A stretch of 64,000 bases of DNA from contig CAUEEP010000732.1 in the NCBI GenBank assembly GCA_958450365.1, forward strand, positions 3,448,622 to 3,512,621, read 5' to 3'. Both the position numbers and the translations under genes were made by a program. Below the pieces are notes generated by a model. The model did not search any database. It had not been told where the DNA came from and saw only the letters and a list, made by a program, of their open reading frames with translations. Source of the DNA: Mesorhabditis belari (taxonomy: Eukaryota; Nematoda; Chromadorea; Rhabditida; Rhabditidae). Shown here in pieces: positions 31,401 through 42,154 of the stretch. How positions within the stretch are numbered: the first letter of the stretch is position 1; every line of letters begins with the position of its first letter.

Positions 31401-33605
31401 AGCAGTCGAATCTAGTTAGTAAACGGAAGAAAATAAATCTACTTAGTCCTCGTACTTATCTACTTACTATCTATCTATCTATCTATCTACTTAATCATAG
31501 TGTCCTCGCGAGTAAATAATTACTCGAGTAAAACTTGCATGAGTAATTTTTACTCGATTAATCGACCTTTTTCGCCGAGTAACTACGAGTCAATCCTCTT
31601 TACCCGTCGAGTAAATTGAATACCTTTACATTTGACGGGAATTTGCCACTAAATCAGTTAAACGGCTGAATATCTTTAAAAGAAAACGTTTATAAATCAG
31701 CGCTCGTGATTTTTTCAAGCCAATTTTTGGGGGTGGGACAAATGAGACCTTTTTTGCGCACCTGGACATTTGCGCACCTTTTTTTTGCTGGAAAAGGCCT
31801 TAGGAAAGGTCGTAGAGCTTCAAAAATATTTCCATATAAGGGAATCGTATGCGTAGATTCCGAATTTCGACAAATCAGACCTCGCTAACACGTCAAATTT
31901 GGGCTAAAAAAGCAAAAACTGCGGAAAAGCGTTAAGTTGCGTAGTTTTTGCCTTTTAGCCCAAATTTGACGTGTCAGCGAGGTCTGATTTGTCGAAATTC
32001 GGAATCTACGCATACGATTCCCTTAAATGAAACTATTTTTGAAGCTCTACGACTTTTCCTAAGGCCTTTTCCAGCAAAAAAAAAAGGTGCGCAAAAAAAG
32101 GTCGCATTTGTCCCACCCCCAATTTCCAATTTTTGCAATTTTCGCCAAAAGTCGCCCCAAATGCTGGTATTTTTCCTGAGTGATATTCGATAATTTTTCA
32201 AGAAACTAAATCCCAATATCGATTTAAAATTAGATTAAATCTAAATCCGGTTAACTAGACTGACAAAAAAAACCATGATTTGAGAAAAACGGATTGATGT
32301 TTCACATTTTTACTGATTTCCCAACCTGAGGTACTCTCTCGATAACGCTTTCCCGCCGGCCCAATTGTGAGTATTCTCAAGGCAGATAAGTTTCGTCGTT
32401 GGTAGATGCGAATCTCCGCCACGAATCGACGCCTCAATCTCTTTCAACGGCAACGTTCCATCGTTCGCAATCTCTACCGTCATTGCACTGACTCCTGGAA
32501 TTTTTTGGATTGGTTAAAGTACGCCAAAGTGAAAGAAATTCAGTGTTTATTATGAAAAATCTCTGAACTCACCCCCAAATTGAGCATAATTTCCTTGTTC
32601 CCATCGATGAATATGCGATTGTTTCCCAACAATAATCTCTTCTCCACGTTGACAATGCGAAAGAACGGCAAGAAGATTGCCCATTGTGCCCGAACAGACA
32701 AAAATACCAGCTTCTTTCTTGAAGAGTTTAGCGCATCTAGAATTTTTCGTTAATTTATTTGGATATCTAGACATATCTAGAATATCTAGAATTCAAATAG
32801 ATTTAAGTTTATCAGCTAAATAATAGCTTATTAGCTATTATTTTCAATGGATAACCTTTCTTCTAAAGCATTGATTGTCGGATCTTCTCCATAAACATCA
32901 TCACCGACGATTGAATTGGCCATGATCTAGAAATAAATTCTTTTAAAAATCTCAATCATTTTGCATTAATTGGATTTAAACTTAAAAGATTTGAATGAAA
33001 TTTTTCAAATCTATTAAAAAATTTAAATCTCTTTCTTTCTTTCTTCTTCCTTTCTTCTTTATTGTGTTTCCTATTTCTTCTTGGGGGAAAGAAGGCATCG
33101 ATAGCTCAATGGTAGAACATCTGTCCGATAAACAGAAAGTTGAGGGTTCAATTCCTATTCAATCCCGTCTTTACCGTTCATTTCTTTACTTTATTATTGC
33201 TAACGCTAAATTTCTTACAAGTCTAGCTTCATATTTCGGTGCACAGATCACTTTTACCGGTTTTAATCTAAATTCTAGTACTTTCTCTACTTCCTAGTAC
33301 TTCCTAGTACTAGTTCCTTGTAAGTTTAGCTAAAATACTCAAGAAAGGGTTTCTATTTTTGTGCATACTTTTAAAGATAAAATATTGCCGATAGAGATTT
33401 AAAAAATTGACTACCTAATTATAAGATTACTACTAATCTCTATTATTGTACTACAAAAAAAGTACTGTACTATTGTACTATTGTACTATTTATTTTATTA
33501 CAATACCTGTCTCATTTCGGGTGTCGGCCTTGTGACGGTGTCTGATCGAAGATCGATACATTCATCGCAATTCTCCACTTTTGATGAATACGATACAGAA
33601 GGCAT
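28434..33605 (-). CDS. L-threonine aldolase (PLP-dependent)
   Basis: About ten exons run leftwards from ATG at 33605 to TGA at 28434-28436. They read in order [17 protein letters not shown] (33507-33605), [20 protein letters not shown] (about 32860-32930), [20 protein letters not shown] and [11 protein letters not shown] (about 32573-32737), [19 protein letters not shown] (about 32330-32495), [12 protein letters not shown] (31257-31366), [20 protein letters not shown] (about 29847-29953), [16 protein letters not shown] (about 29622-29724), then C-terminal exons near 29275, 28990 and 28466. The Lys in [11 protein letters not shown] is the expected PLP-binding residue, and HLDGAR holds the cofactor Asp. 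The enzyme splits threonine or allo-threonine into glycine and acetaldehyde. Introns contain a mariner (29987), a palindromic element (31729) and a tRNA-like relic (33097), making a gene of over 5 kb. Confidence 0.92.
29987..31216 (+). mobile_element. Mariner element 1 in a threonine aldolase intron
   Basis: A 1,230-bp element with about 30-bp terminal inverted repeats (TTAGGTTGAGGAAAAAGTAA at left; its complement ends ...GCCTAA at right). It is flanked by TA at 29985-29986 and 31217-31218. It contains a mariner transposase relic on the + strand, opposite to the host gene. Confidence 0.93.
30143..31140 (+). pseudogene. Mariner transposase, DD34D type, frameshifted
   Basis: The frame shows the helix-turn-helix region ([18 protein letters not shown], then CQRWFQRFK), [12 protein letters not shown] with the first catalytic Asp, and [10 protein letters not shown] with the second. 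[17 protein letters not shown], with the third Asp, is in another frame. A frame break lies between HDNAKPHA and the YSPDL block, near 30885-30925. No ATG is in frame at the N-terminus. The element is probably dead but recently so, because the terminal repeats are well kept. Confidence 0.85.
31339..31727. repeat. Duplicated segment, copy 1 (threonine aldolase exon edge plus intron)
   Basis: This stretch, from within the exon that encodes [10 protein letters not shown] across about 360 bp of the adjoining intron, recurs at 59242 to about 61120. Copy 1 lacks the mariner and the small palindromic element present in copy 2. It includes a (TATC)n microsatellite at about 31465-31492 and CTCGAGTAAA-type repeats. 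Confidence 0.9.
31729..32120. mobile_element. Palindromic foldback element, GGGGGTGGGACAAATG family, copy C
   Basis: Terminal GGGGGTGGGACAAATGAGAC and complement. The arms of about 180 bp are nearly perfect mirrors around AGTTGCGTAGTTTTTGCC. The target duplication is imperfect: AATTTTT at left, AATTTCC at right. It lies in a threonine aldolase intron and is absent from the paralogous segment at 59242-61120. Confidence 0.87.
33097..33172 (+). ncRNA. tRNA-like relic in threonine aldolase intron
   Basis: TAGCTCAATGG matches the internal A box and GGGTTCAATTCC the B box. Between them TCTGT-CCGATAA-ACAGA folds as a 5-bp anticodon stem with a 7-nt loop (anticodon GAU if read normally). Position 33 is C rather than U, the D stem is mismatched, and acceptor and T stems do not pair. 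A tRNA pseudogene is the best reading. Confidence 0.45.
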
Positions 33606-34086
33606 TGTTGTGTGAAGAAAATAGGCTAAATCTAGATATATATATATCCTTTTTTTAATTTATTAACTTTGAACTCGATTAGCAAAAATTTTAGCTGAGA
33701 ATCGGAGGTGATATTTCGCGAGAATTTTTAGCATTGGAATGCGACTTGAGTCGGAAGTCAATCAAAAAAAAGTTGTAGACTTTATTCAGTAAGATTTGTA
33801 GAAAAGCTAAAAGAAAATAGCAAAATATTGAAATTTTTTGATCAAAATTCGGTATGATAACAAGGAAATGGATTGAATCGAGAAAAATTGCTATAATTTT
33901 CTTTTCAAGGTCAACTTTGATAAAATGATGTAGAAGGTGTAAAAAATTTATAAAGTTTAATAGATTTTTCGGAATAGAAAATTCTAGAGATCACCTGAGA
34001 ATTCCCGCTGGGTTCTTGAAATTATTCTTGCCAGTTTTTGTCTTTTTTATCAAAAGAAATGCCATTGGCTTCCGATTGATAAGATT

Positions 34087-34190
34087 GGAAAAAGAAAAGA
34101 AAAGAAAGGAAAGGAAAGGAAGGAAAAGAAAAGAAAGAAAAAGAAAAGAAAAGAAAGGAAAAGAAAAGAAAGGCAAAGAAAAGAAAAGTA
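34087..34190. repeat. Purine-rich simple tract
   Basis: About 100 bp of GAAAA/GGAAA words with almost no pyrimidines on the + strand. Long open frames here are compositional. Confidence 0.85.
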
Positions 34191-34443
34191 TTGAAAATAG
34201 AGTGTGTTCCTTTCGACTCACGTGTTTTCTAAAATGAACCTATTTGAGAAAACCACCGTAGTCAAACTGCCAATTTACATCCAATCAGCTCAATTTTGGT
34301 ATCATTTGATGAGGAATTAAAAGGTTCAGCCAATGATTTAAAAATTGGATTGATCTGATGAAAACTAGCGGTTTGACTACGGTACTTCTCTGCATTTTAG
34401 AAAACGCATTAGTCGAGAGGAACACACTCTAGTTGGAAATGAT

Positions 34444-34811
34444 GGGAGTGGGACAAATGCGACCTTTTTTTTGCGCACCCGGACATTTGCGCACCTTTTT
34501 TTCCGCACCTTGCCCATTAGCGCACCTTTTTTCGCGTTTTAAAATGTTTAAAAAGCTCTAAAAAGCTAATATTAACCAATTTCTATTCCAAATGTTGTTT
34601 TTCTAGGTAATTTGAGGGTGTTGAATTCAAATTTTGACATAATTTGAGTGTGGAACCAATTTGAAAGACAAAACGGCTAGATCAAATTACAGAAAATTGT
34701 CGATTTTTCTCTTTGTATAACTCCGTCCGTTTGTTTCCACAAGCTCTGATATGCTCTGATATGCGCAAACGTCCGGGTGCGCAAAAAAAAGGTAGCGTTT
34801 GTCCCACTCCC
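34444..34811. mobile_element. Palindromic foldback element, GGGAGTGGGACAAATGCGACC subfamily, copy D
   Basis: Termini GGGAGTGGGACAAATGCGAC and CGTTTGTCCCACTCCC. The flanks GGAAATGAT (34435-34443) and GGAAATGTA (34812-34820) form a 9-bp duplication with two mismatches. It matches copy B, but part of the right arm is deleted near 34755. Confidence 0.85.
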
Positions 34812-35866
34812 GGAAATGTATGCTTATTCCCACAAATTTCTTTGACCGTGTTTTCTAAACCGTGCCCTTTTGTATTTTTGTCGTGACGTCTAAAGGAGGG
34901 TTGTGTAGTCGTTAAATTATCATTTTATTTCTCACAACGTTTTTGCCTAGCTTCTATTCCAGCTAGCAACTATTTCAAGTTTTACTATTTGAATAAACCT
35001 AACTGTTATACTATCCTCTATGAATCAAATATCAATCTATTACAATTGAATCTATTACACGAACATATCAACGGACACCGCAATGGCTATAACAAAAAGG
35101 AAATAGATTTAGAATGTTTTTTTGGGATTTATGAAAAGCTTAGTGAAAATGGGGACTTTTTAGGAATATGGTAACGACTTGAGTTGAAAAATTTGCGTTT
35201 AACAAGTTGAAAGCTATTTACAATTAGTAAAATGATTGGATTGGAATGTTTAGAATGATCAAAATTATTGAGAATTTGATTTGAAAATTTTAAAAAGTAA
35301 ATAAAAGAATATTTTGTAAAGCTACGTCGTCTAGAGCTTTTGTTGGCTCATTTTTGTTGACAAAAAGAATTTCCCTTTAGTCTAAGTGAAACCTCTGATA
35401 TTGAGAATTCTTGTAAAGAAAAAGTTTTTCATCGAACTTTTTCATCGAAGTTTTTAATTTTCCAAGTAAAAAAAGCTCTTTGATTAGTAATATAAAAGAA
35501 AATTAGACTCTATAAAGGGGTTCAAAGGTTGACTTTAAGTTGCTCAAATTCCAGCAATAAATAGCTGCTATTTGGGTGACAAAATTGTGTTTATTGTAGT
35601 GTTTGGGCAAAGATTGCGATTTCTCATTAATTGGAAGTATAAAAGGTCAATTTTCAAATGATAAGAGATGGATTTCTCACCTTTTTCTCATCACAGACAT
35701 GGACACTTTGTGTGCGATAAAAAAGGGCTTCTGGAAAAAGGCTGCGGGACACTAAAATAGAATTTTTCAAGGAATTATCATCATTTTTTGAAGATACTGT
35801 CAACTTTTAGAATCATTTTTCTCTCATTACAGTATCCAGCTGAATATCTTTAAAATCTTTAAAAAG

Positions 35867-36619
35867 AGGAAACTATTGTAAGCTTTTCTTCAGGCAAAGA
35901 AAAGGTTACGGTAGTGCTTATTCTGCTTAATTTTAATCCGGCTGAATATCTTTATAAAGATTGAGATATAAAAGGAAACTTTAATTGAGAAAACTATCGT
36001 AATCTCATTCACTGATTCGTGAATTTTTCAACTCAAGCCGTTACCCGTACGTTAGCCTTTACCCGTACGTTAGCCGTTACCCGTACGTTAACCTTTACCC
36101 GTACGTTAGCCGTTACCCGTACGTTAGCCGTTACCTGTACGTTAGCCTTTACCCGTACGTTAGCCGTTACCCGTACGTTAACCTTTACCCGTACGTTAGC
36201 CGTTACCCGTACGTTAGCCGTTACCTGTACGTTAGCCTTTACCCGTACGTTAGCCGTTACCTGTACGTTAGCCTTTACCCGTACGTTAGCCGTTACCTGT
36301 ACGTTAGCCTTTACCCGTACGTTAGCCGTTACCTGTACGTTAGCCTTTACCCGTACGTTAGCCGTTACCCGTACGTTAACCTTTACCCGTACGTTAGCCG
36401 TTGATTAATTGATCGAAGAATAGACTTTTTAGGGAGATAGGGTAACGGCTTGAGTTGAAAAATTCACGAATCATTGAACGAGATTACAGTAGTTTTCTCA
36501 ATTAAAGTTTCCTTTTATATCTCAATCTTTATAAAGATATTCAGCCGGATTAAAATTAAGCAGAATAAGCACTACCGTAACCTTTTCTTTGCCTGAAGAA
36601 AAGGTTACAATAGTTTCCT
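35867..36619. mobile_element. Large foldback element with central minisatellite
   Basis: Left arm about 35867-36050: AGGAAACTATTGTAAGCTTT, then CAGGCAAAGAAAAGGTTACG, ending at CTCAAGCCGTTACCC. The right arm, about 36437-36619, is its reverse complement (GGGTAACGGCTTGAG ... CCTTTTCTTTGCCTG). Between the arms lies an 18-bp tandem array whose unit begins with the same CCGTTACCC that ends the arm. The arms are about 180 bp and nearly identical. No transposase was found. Confidence 0.85.
36041..36403. repeat. 18-bp minisatellite, about 20 units
   Basis: Units such as GTTACCCGTACGTTAGCC and TTTACCCGTACGTTAGCC alternate irregularly, with rare CTGTACG and TTAACC variants. Because 18 is a multiple of 3, one frame stays open across the array and encodes a hexapeptide repeat (AVTRTL/AFTRTL). 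There is no sign that it is translated. Confidence 0.93.
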
Positions 36620-37104
36620 AAATTAGTCACTTTTTCGAAACAGCAAAGAAAAAGCAAAGAACTCACTCTATTTTAGAGCCTTTTCATCTTACTACAGTAT
36701 TATCGGATTAAGATAAGAAGCCTTGAATCACACCGTGCTTTGATAGTTTCTTTATTTTTAAATATTTTATTCAACAACAATGAAAGAAGAGTTTGTAAAC
36801 GCTAATTGATAGAAAAGAACACAAATTTGCATTTATGTGCATTTTCGGAAAGAGTACCAGTGGAAATTGAGACTAATTTGGAGTGTGAAGACGAGGCGGA
36901 TAAACGACAAAATGTACATGGTTTAGGAAAACATAATCAACGACTGTAACTTTACTGTAGCTTTTGATGGTCATTTTGCATTTAAATGTAAAGTTACAAG
37001 TACCAAAAAGTGTTAGAAACATTAGAACAAATATTTGAGGAGCTGCTTGGGCGATAAGTAAATGGTGAATAGCTATAGGAGAATAGCTATAGGAGAAAAG
37101 ATAT

Positions 37105-40100
37105 TCAGTTGGTGAAATCAGCAAGACCGGTGACTAGGTTACGGTCACGCGCCTCCTCCAAAAGACGACGGTTCTGAAAAAATTTCATAGTAATCTATTT
37201 AAATACAGTAAGATTGTGCTAAGTTTTTCTAAGTATCAGTGCCGGAAAGGTATACTGTAATCGGATTTCTTTCAAAATCGGATTTGAGAATTGCAATTGA
37301 TTGCTAAATTTTTAACGCTCGGACTATGTTATTCAAATTGAGAACTGTAGAGATTCGTTTTAGGATCGATTTGTAGCCGCTACAGTACTTCTATTATATC
37401 TTTACAGTAAAGTTACGCTACAGTAACCCTGCACCCTGCATAAAGCTAAAAACAATGCTGAAAATCAAAAGGCCTACACTCAAAAAAAGACTGAACGAAG
37501 TTGGGAATGCTTCTGATTGCGTAATCCAGAGTGTTCTAGAAAAGAAAAACAAAAGAGTTAGTCAACGGTAAAGTAATCTAAATTAGACTAGGATCAAATT
37601 TAGATCTGAAAACTATCTTCTTACAGTAACCAGTCACATTTTTTCCCCCACTTACCCTCTCCTTCTGCTCCAGTTCAGCGATCATCCGAGTGCCCTCATT
37701 GTTCTCCTCTTGAAGAACCTGTAATTTATTGGTTTTAGATAATTAGATAGATCTATTATCTAATAATAGGTATAGATATAGATATAGATATAGATATCTT
37801 TGCCCCACCCCTTTGTCCCATTGGTAATCTAACTTTAAACTCAAATATCTTGGTGTTGGGTTGTCCAATTTATAAATTATTGGTATCACTAGATGCGTCA
37901 AGTCTTTCTCTGTCGATTGGTATAAAAACTATTTCAATTGAACAGCCGTACACGAAGGTATTTGAGCTTAAAGCTGGATTGTTAATGACAAAGGACATAT
38001 CTATATCATTTGAGACATATCTATATCTATATCTATATCTATATCTATTATTTATTATCTATTATCTAATAATCTAATCTTATCCACTTTTTAACCATTT
38101 AAACTCACCGTAATGATGACAGCTTTATCCTCGGCGTCCAGTTGAATCTTTGTGATCTGTTCGCGGAGCTTCTTGATCTAAAAAAGAAAATTTTATACCT
38201 ATCTATTTGCATATATCTAGCTATTAAAGTAACCTCAATTTCCAACGCCTGGATGTAATCGGTTTTGTTGCGTAGGCAAGTGACGAGCGCTTCCTCGTCG
38301 ATTCCACTCGATCCGACACGACCTATAGACAAATTTTTTGAGACTTTTGATACAGAAAGCTTGATTCGATTGGGGAAAAATTGACAAAATTATAAACAGA
38401 CAACACGGGGATTGACGACAAACCTCTATGTCTACGCTGCTTACCACTGAATTGCTCAGCGCGGCTCATTGCGGCGATCATTTCTTCTTTCTCGGCCAAT
38501 TTTGCGTGCAAATGATCGATGTCGAGTCTGAAATGGGGCTTTGAATGAATTTTGCTCAATCTTGTACTCTTGAAGGGTACTTTTACCAGGTATCCGATAC
38601 AGTACTGACTGTACGCAACTGGTACAGTACCCTTGAAGGATTCTGTGCCAGGTGCGAACCCTTTGCAGTACCCTGGGCACTGTACCAACTCCCTGTTTCA
38701 CAATTCAAGGGTACTTACGCAAGTGGCTGGTTCTTGAAATATAGTCTGAATTTTTTTGTTTCTTTACTTACTTCAACGCCGTAATCATATCCTCTAGATG
38801 TTTTTGAATCACACCCTGATCATTCTGTTGGCTTTTTTTGAGCATTGTTGACGTCTTTCTTCAGCGATTCATTTTGTTCCATCAACTGCATTTTCTCGAT
38901 GGTGCTGGCTTGGAGCTAAATTAGCATTTCAGAATGTTTTACGCTCGTTAGACTCACCTCGACCTTCAGATTTTCTTGTTTTTCTTGGAGGATGGCGTTT
39001 TGACGGAGAGCGGCTTCTAGCTAAAAACTAAGCTGTTGATTGGTAGGGTTACGGTAGTTTGCAAAAGATGACACATTTTAGAAAATTAATTGTTCACGCG
39101 GCACTCACCTTCATCAGCATTTCCTCCATTTTGCCCTCTGATTCTTCGGTCAGCTGCTTGGTGACCGCTTTTCGAATGCGATGGATCTAAAATAAGGATT
39201 ATATTCGATATCTAACTCCTATCTGGCTTACAACTAATTTTTGAATTAAATATCACATTTGAACGGACTAATTAGACGGGCTAATTAGATGGACTAATTA
39301 GACGGGCTAATTAGACGGACATTTGCGTACAGTTATTCTAAGAATAAGGCTACCAAGGGAGTTTAGAATCGCAAGATGCATCATCAGCTCTAATTTTAAT
39401 ATCAATATCATTATCAACCTCTTCGGTTTTTTCATCGACCGTTTCCATCAAGCGCTTGTTAATCTTTTTTTCGGTGCTCAGCTGAAAATTGGGATTTAAA
39501 ATCGAAAAAATTTCCTGTTTCACCTGAACTTTGAGCTCTTCATTCTCCTCCTTCAACATGGCCACCTCTCCACCAGTGACGGTCATCGTAGACTAAAATT
39601 TTTAAGCTTACAACTACCGTAATATCTCTATAGTCTGTCTTGTTACAGTATGCCGAAATTAAAAGTATTTAGATATTTGAATTGGAATGAGTAAATCGTT
39701 TTCTAAAAGATTTTGATTTGAAAAGCTACCGCACTCTTTCTATTAGTCTATTCTAATTTTGATTCCAATTCATACACGGTTTTATCCCTCATCAAATGGA
39801 ATTATAAATAAGTAAACAGAAGACAAGCTGAAAAAAGGATTACGGTTGTTTTCCAAATTATCCACTTTTTAAAAAGCGGGAACTTTTGAGGAGCACTCTC
39901 AAGTTAAATTTAAATGTCCAAATTTCAATTGAAACAGATATTCAGTCTTTTTAGCTTAATTATTTTGCTATAAAGTTTATTTTTAGATATTTTACCCCAA
40001 TCATATGCGATTCGAACATTTTCCCCAAATTGCGCAGCTCGTCCAAAACGGTTTTCGAAGTTGGCATCGAGAAATCCGACATCGATTCTGACATAATTGG

Positions 40101-41181
40101 GGCTGAAAAAAGGTACGATTTGAACCGAAAACGTGTTCGAAATAGGGAAAAAGCAGATAAAACAGGCTTTGAATTTAAGGTTGCATAAGACAAGGCTACG
40201 GTGGTTATCGATTTTTGAGACTGTTTAACGCTTTACTATTTCGCAATCTACTATATATAAAAGAGAAGTGTCCGTCCGTCTGTCTGTCCGTCACGCTCTA
40301 GATCTCGGCTCTCCGTGAACCGATTTCGACAAACTTTTTTTTATCGATATGGCATTAAAAATGAATAGGTACATCCTTTTTGGTTAAAACAAGTTTTTCA
40401 TGAAAAACCAGTTAAAAAATCAGAAAAACCACTTAGCCACCCCACTTTTTGCGGTCTTTGGGAGGGTGGACGTGACCGAGGTGGTTAGTGTCCCGTCTAG
40501 CGAGGCTGGTGATATTATAAATTGTCTGAAAAGGCACCAACTTTCAGGGTCCGCGAGATTTCCGATATCAGATGGAGTTGGAGTGGTTGGGCGCGCATCA
40601 GTGGGCTCATTTGGAGTGGACTGGAAAAAAATCGAAAAGTAAAATTTTAGAGTCATTGTTTATTATAAAGTTACATTTTTGTTACAGTATACCTATTCTC
40701 CGTATCTTTTATTGAATCCTTTTTGTATTCAGCACTACTCTGACCAATAGCAAGATTACTCTAAGTCACAGTATTTGTAGCTACCTATTTTTCGTATCTG
40801 CTACCGTAACCTATTCAGCACTATACTTTGACCGACAAGCAAACCTATTGGACACTAATTGCCCAGTTTGTCAAGAAATTCACTCACCTTCGAGATCACA
40901 AACGATTTTTCGGATCCTTCAATCGACATCGTGTTGAGGAAGACGCTTTGTGTGGGCGAAGCGGTCGGCGTTTTCTCGGACTCGAGATCATCGTGGAATG
41001 AACGACGAACCGGGTCGGAGCCTGGAAATTTAAATTTTCATAGTTCATAGTTCATAGTAAATTGTCCAGTTTTTAAGCTAGTTTACTCACCAATATCCGG
41101 CTCGATCACCTCAAAATCATCGCAAACCGAGACGACATCCGAAAATTCCTGCTGCGATTCGGCGGTTTCTTTTTCGGCCAT
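37105..41181 (-). CDS. Coiled-coil protein with acidic N-terminus (unknown family)
   Basis: Start at 41181 behind a TTATCAG acceptor: MAEKETAESQQEFSDVVSVC, then DDFEVIEPDIG. Exon 2 (about 40893-41022) has SDPVRRSFHDDLESEKTPTA. Further exons encode MSDFSMPTSKTVLDELRNLG and then mostly coiled coil: EVAMLKEENEELKVQ, STEKKINKRLMETVDEKTEE, IHRIRKAVTKQLTEESEGKM, AALRQNAILQEKQENLKVE, STIEKMQLMEQNESLKKDV, LHAKLAEKEEMIAAMSRAE, EEALVTCLRNKTDYIQALEI, IKKLREQITKIQLDAEDKA and EARDRNLVTGLADFTN with TGA at 37105. No family is recognised; a scaffold or adaptor is likely. The acidic DDFEVI resembles an LC3-interacting motif (inference). An apparent frameshift lies at an A7 run near 38833-38839. Confidence 0.72.
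37799..37996. mobile_element. C-rich palindromic element, copy 2
   Basis: Contains ATATCTTGGTGTTGGGTTG and TCTTTCTCTGTCGATTGGTA in the same order as the copy at 20961. Its left end, TGCCCCACCCCTTTGTCCCA, is diverged and its right end is poor. It is bounded on both sides by (TATAGA)n microsatellite and lies in a coiled-coil gene intron. Confidence 0.7.
39254..39322. repeat. 15-bp tandem repeat in intron
   Basis: About five units of GGACTAATTAGACGG / GGGCTAATTAGATGG. Confidence 0.8.
40248..40345 (+). mobile_element. Possible Helitron-like terminus
   Basis: TCTACTATATATAAAAGAGA followed by a GTCCGTCCGTCTGTCTGTCC run resembles the start of many non-autonomous Helitrons. No 3' hairpin with CTRR was recognised, so this is tentative. 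It lies in an intron of the coiled-coil gene. Confidence 0.3.
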
Positions 41182-42154
41182 CTGATAAGGAAATTTTATC
41201 TCAAATTCTAGCAGTAAAAGGTACAGTAAAGATATGGTAAAGCTCAGTGGCGGAATTAAAGGATTCAAGCTGTAAGACTGAAACCTGTGCTTCATCAGAA
41301 TTTGAAAGCATTCAGTCTTAACGTCCGAATGGTTACTTTATATTAATATTAATTAATATAATAAATATATTAAGTACAATAAATAAATATATTAAGCACA
41401 AGATGTAGGATTTACTGTATTTTTAAAAGATACAGAAAATCTTAAATCTTAAATTGATCCAAGTTTGCCCAAGGTATCAATTGTAAGCCACTTGCTAAAC
41501 TTCTCAATGTGCAAAGGTTTCACAATGGAGAAAAGGTAAAAAAAAAAGATTTTGCGAGAAACAAGGACTGTGTCAAAAGAGAAAAGCAATCAACTTCCAT
41601 TGCGAAACATCAGCTGAGTCAAAGCGTTGAGCAAGGAAAACTGAGACGCGAAAGGGCACAAATGGTCGGTGTACAGGGGAGAAATGCGGAACTTTTCGCA
41701 AAGAGGAGCTGCATTCGAAAGTCCATGAAAACATGATGCTATGAAATCGCCTTTTTTTCTATTAGCTTCACAAGTTTTACAAGGATTTTTAAACGAAAAT
41801 GAGAGAAATTTTGGTATGAAATATATAGGCTTTTATGATATTCAGCTAATTAATTAAGTATCCAATCTGAGAAATTTGCGAGTATATAAAAATTCAAGTA
41901 AAAAAATTTCTTTGAAATTCATTTTTTTGTAGCTTGCTGGCTAGATCGCCCCTTATCAAAAGATTACTAACTTTCTTGCCTCTGGCTAAATTTTACCATT
42001 TTACCGCCAAATTTCTACTCGATATCCCTTATTCTACATCTGTTGCTTGTAAAATTGACCCAAAAAACGTTTTGCTACTGGCAAATTTGGATTTCTTATG
42101 CTTTTTTTCTTGTTTTATCTTTGTGAAGCCAGTGCTTAACCATTTTTTTCAGAG
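41182..42154. other. Divergent intergenic region
   Basis: It separates the start of the leftward coiled-coil gene from the start of npp-16, so both promoters or outrons should lie here. AT-rich, with AATATATTAA words at 41340-41395. No exon was supported. Confidence 0.5.

Larger units (their letters stand above)
33606..37104. other. Repeat-rich intergenic region
   Basis: No host exon was found. It contains a purine-rich (GAAAA)-type tract at 34087-34190, palindromic copy D at 34444-34811, and a large foldback element with a minisatellite at 35867-36619. The rest is AT-rich. Confidence 0.55.

Noticed and set aside
32995..33297. 100-codon frame in a threonine aldolase intron
   Set aside because: It spans the tRNA-like relic; the peptide [16 protein letters not shown] is a typical conceptual translation of a tRNA.
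34016..34237. Lys/Arg-rich open frame
   Set aside because: Purely the product of a (GAAAA)n purine tract.
36041..36403. CRISPR-like array
   Set aside because: The repeats are contiguous without unique spacers, in a eukaryotic context.
36019..36408. 129-codon frame encoding a hexapeptide repeat
   Set aside because: It is an 18-bp minisatellite inside a foldback element; the open frame follows from the unit length.
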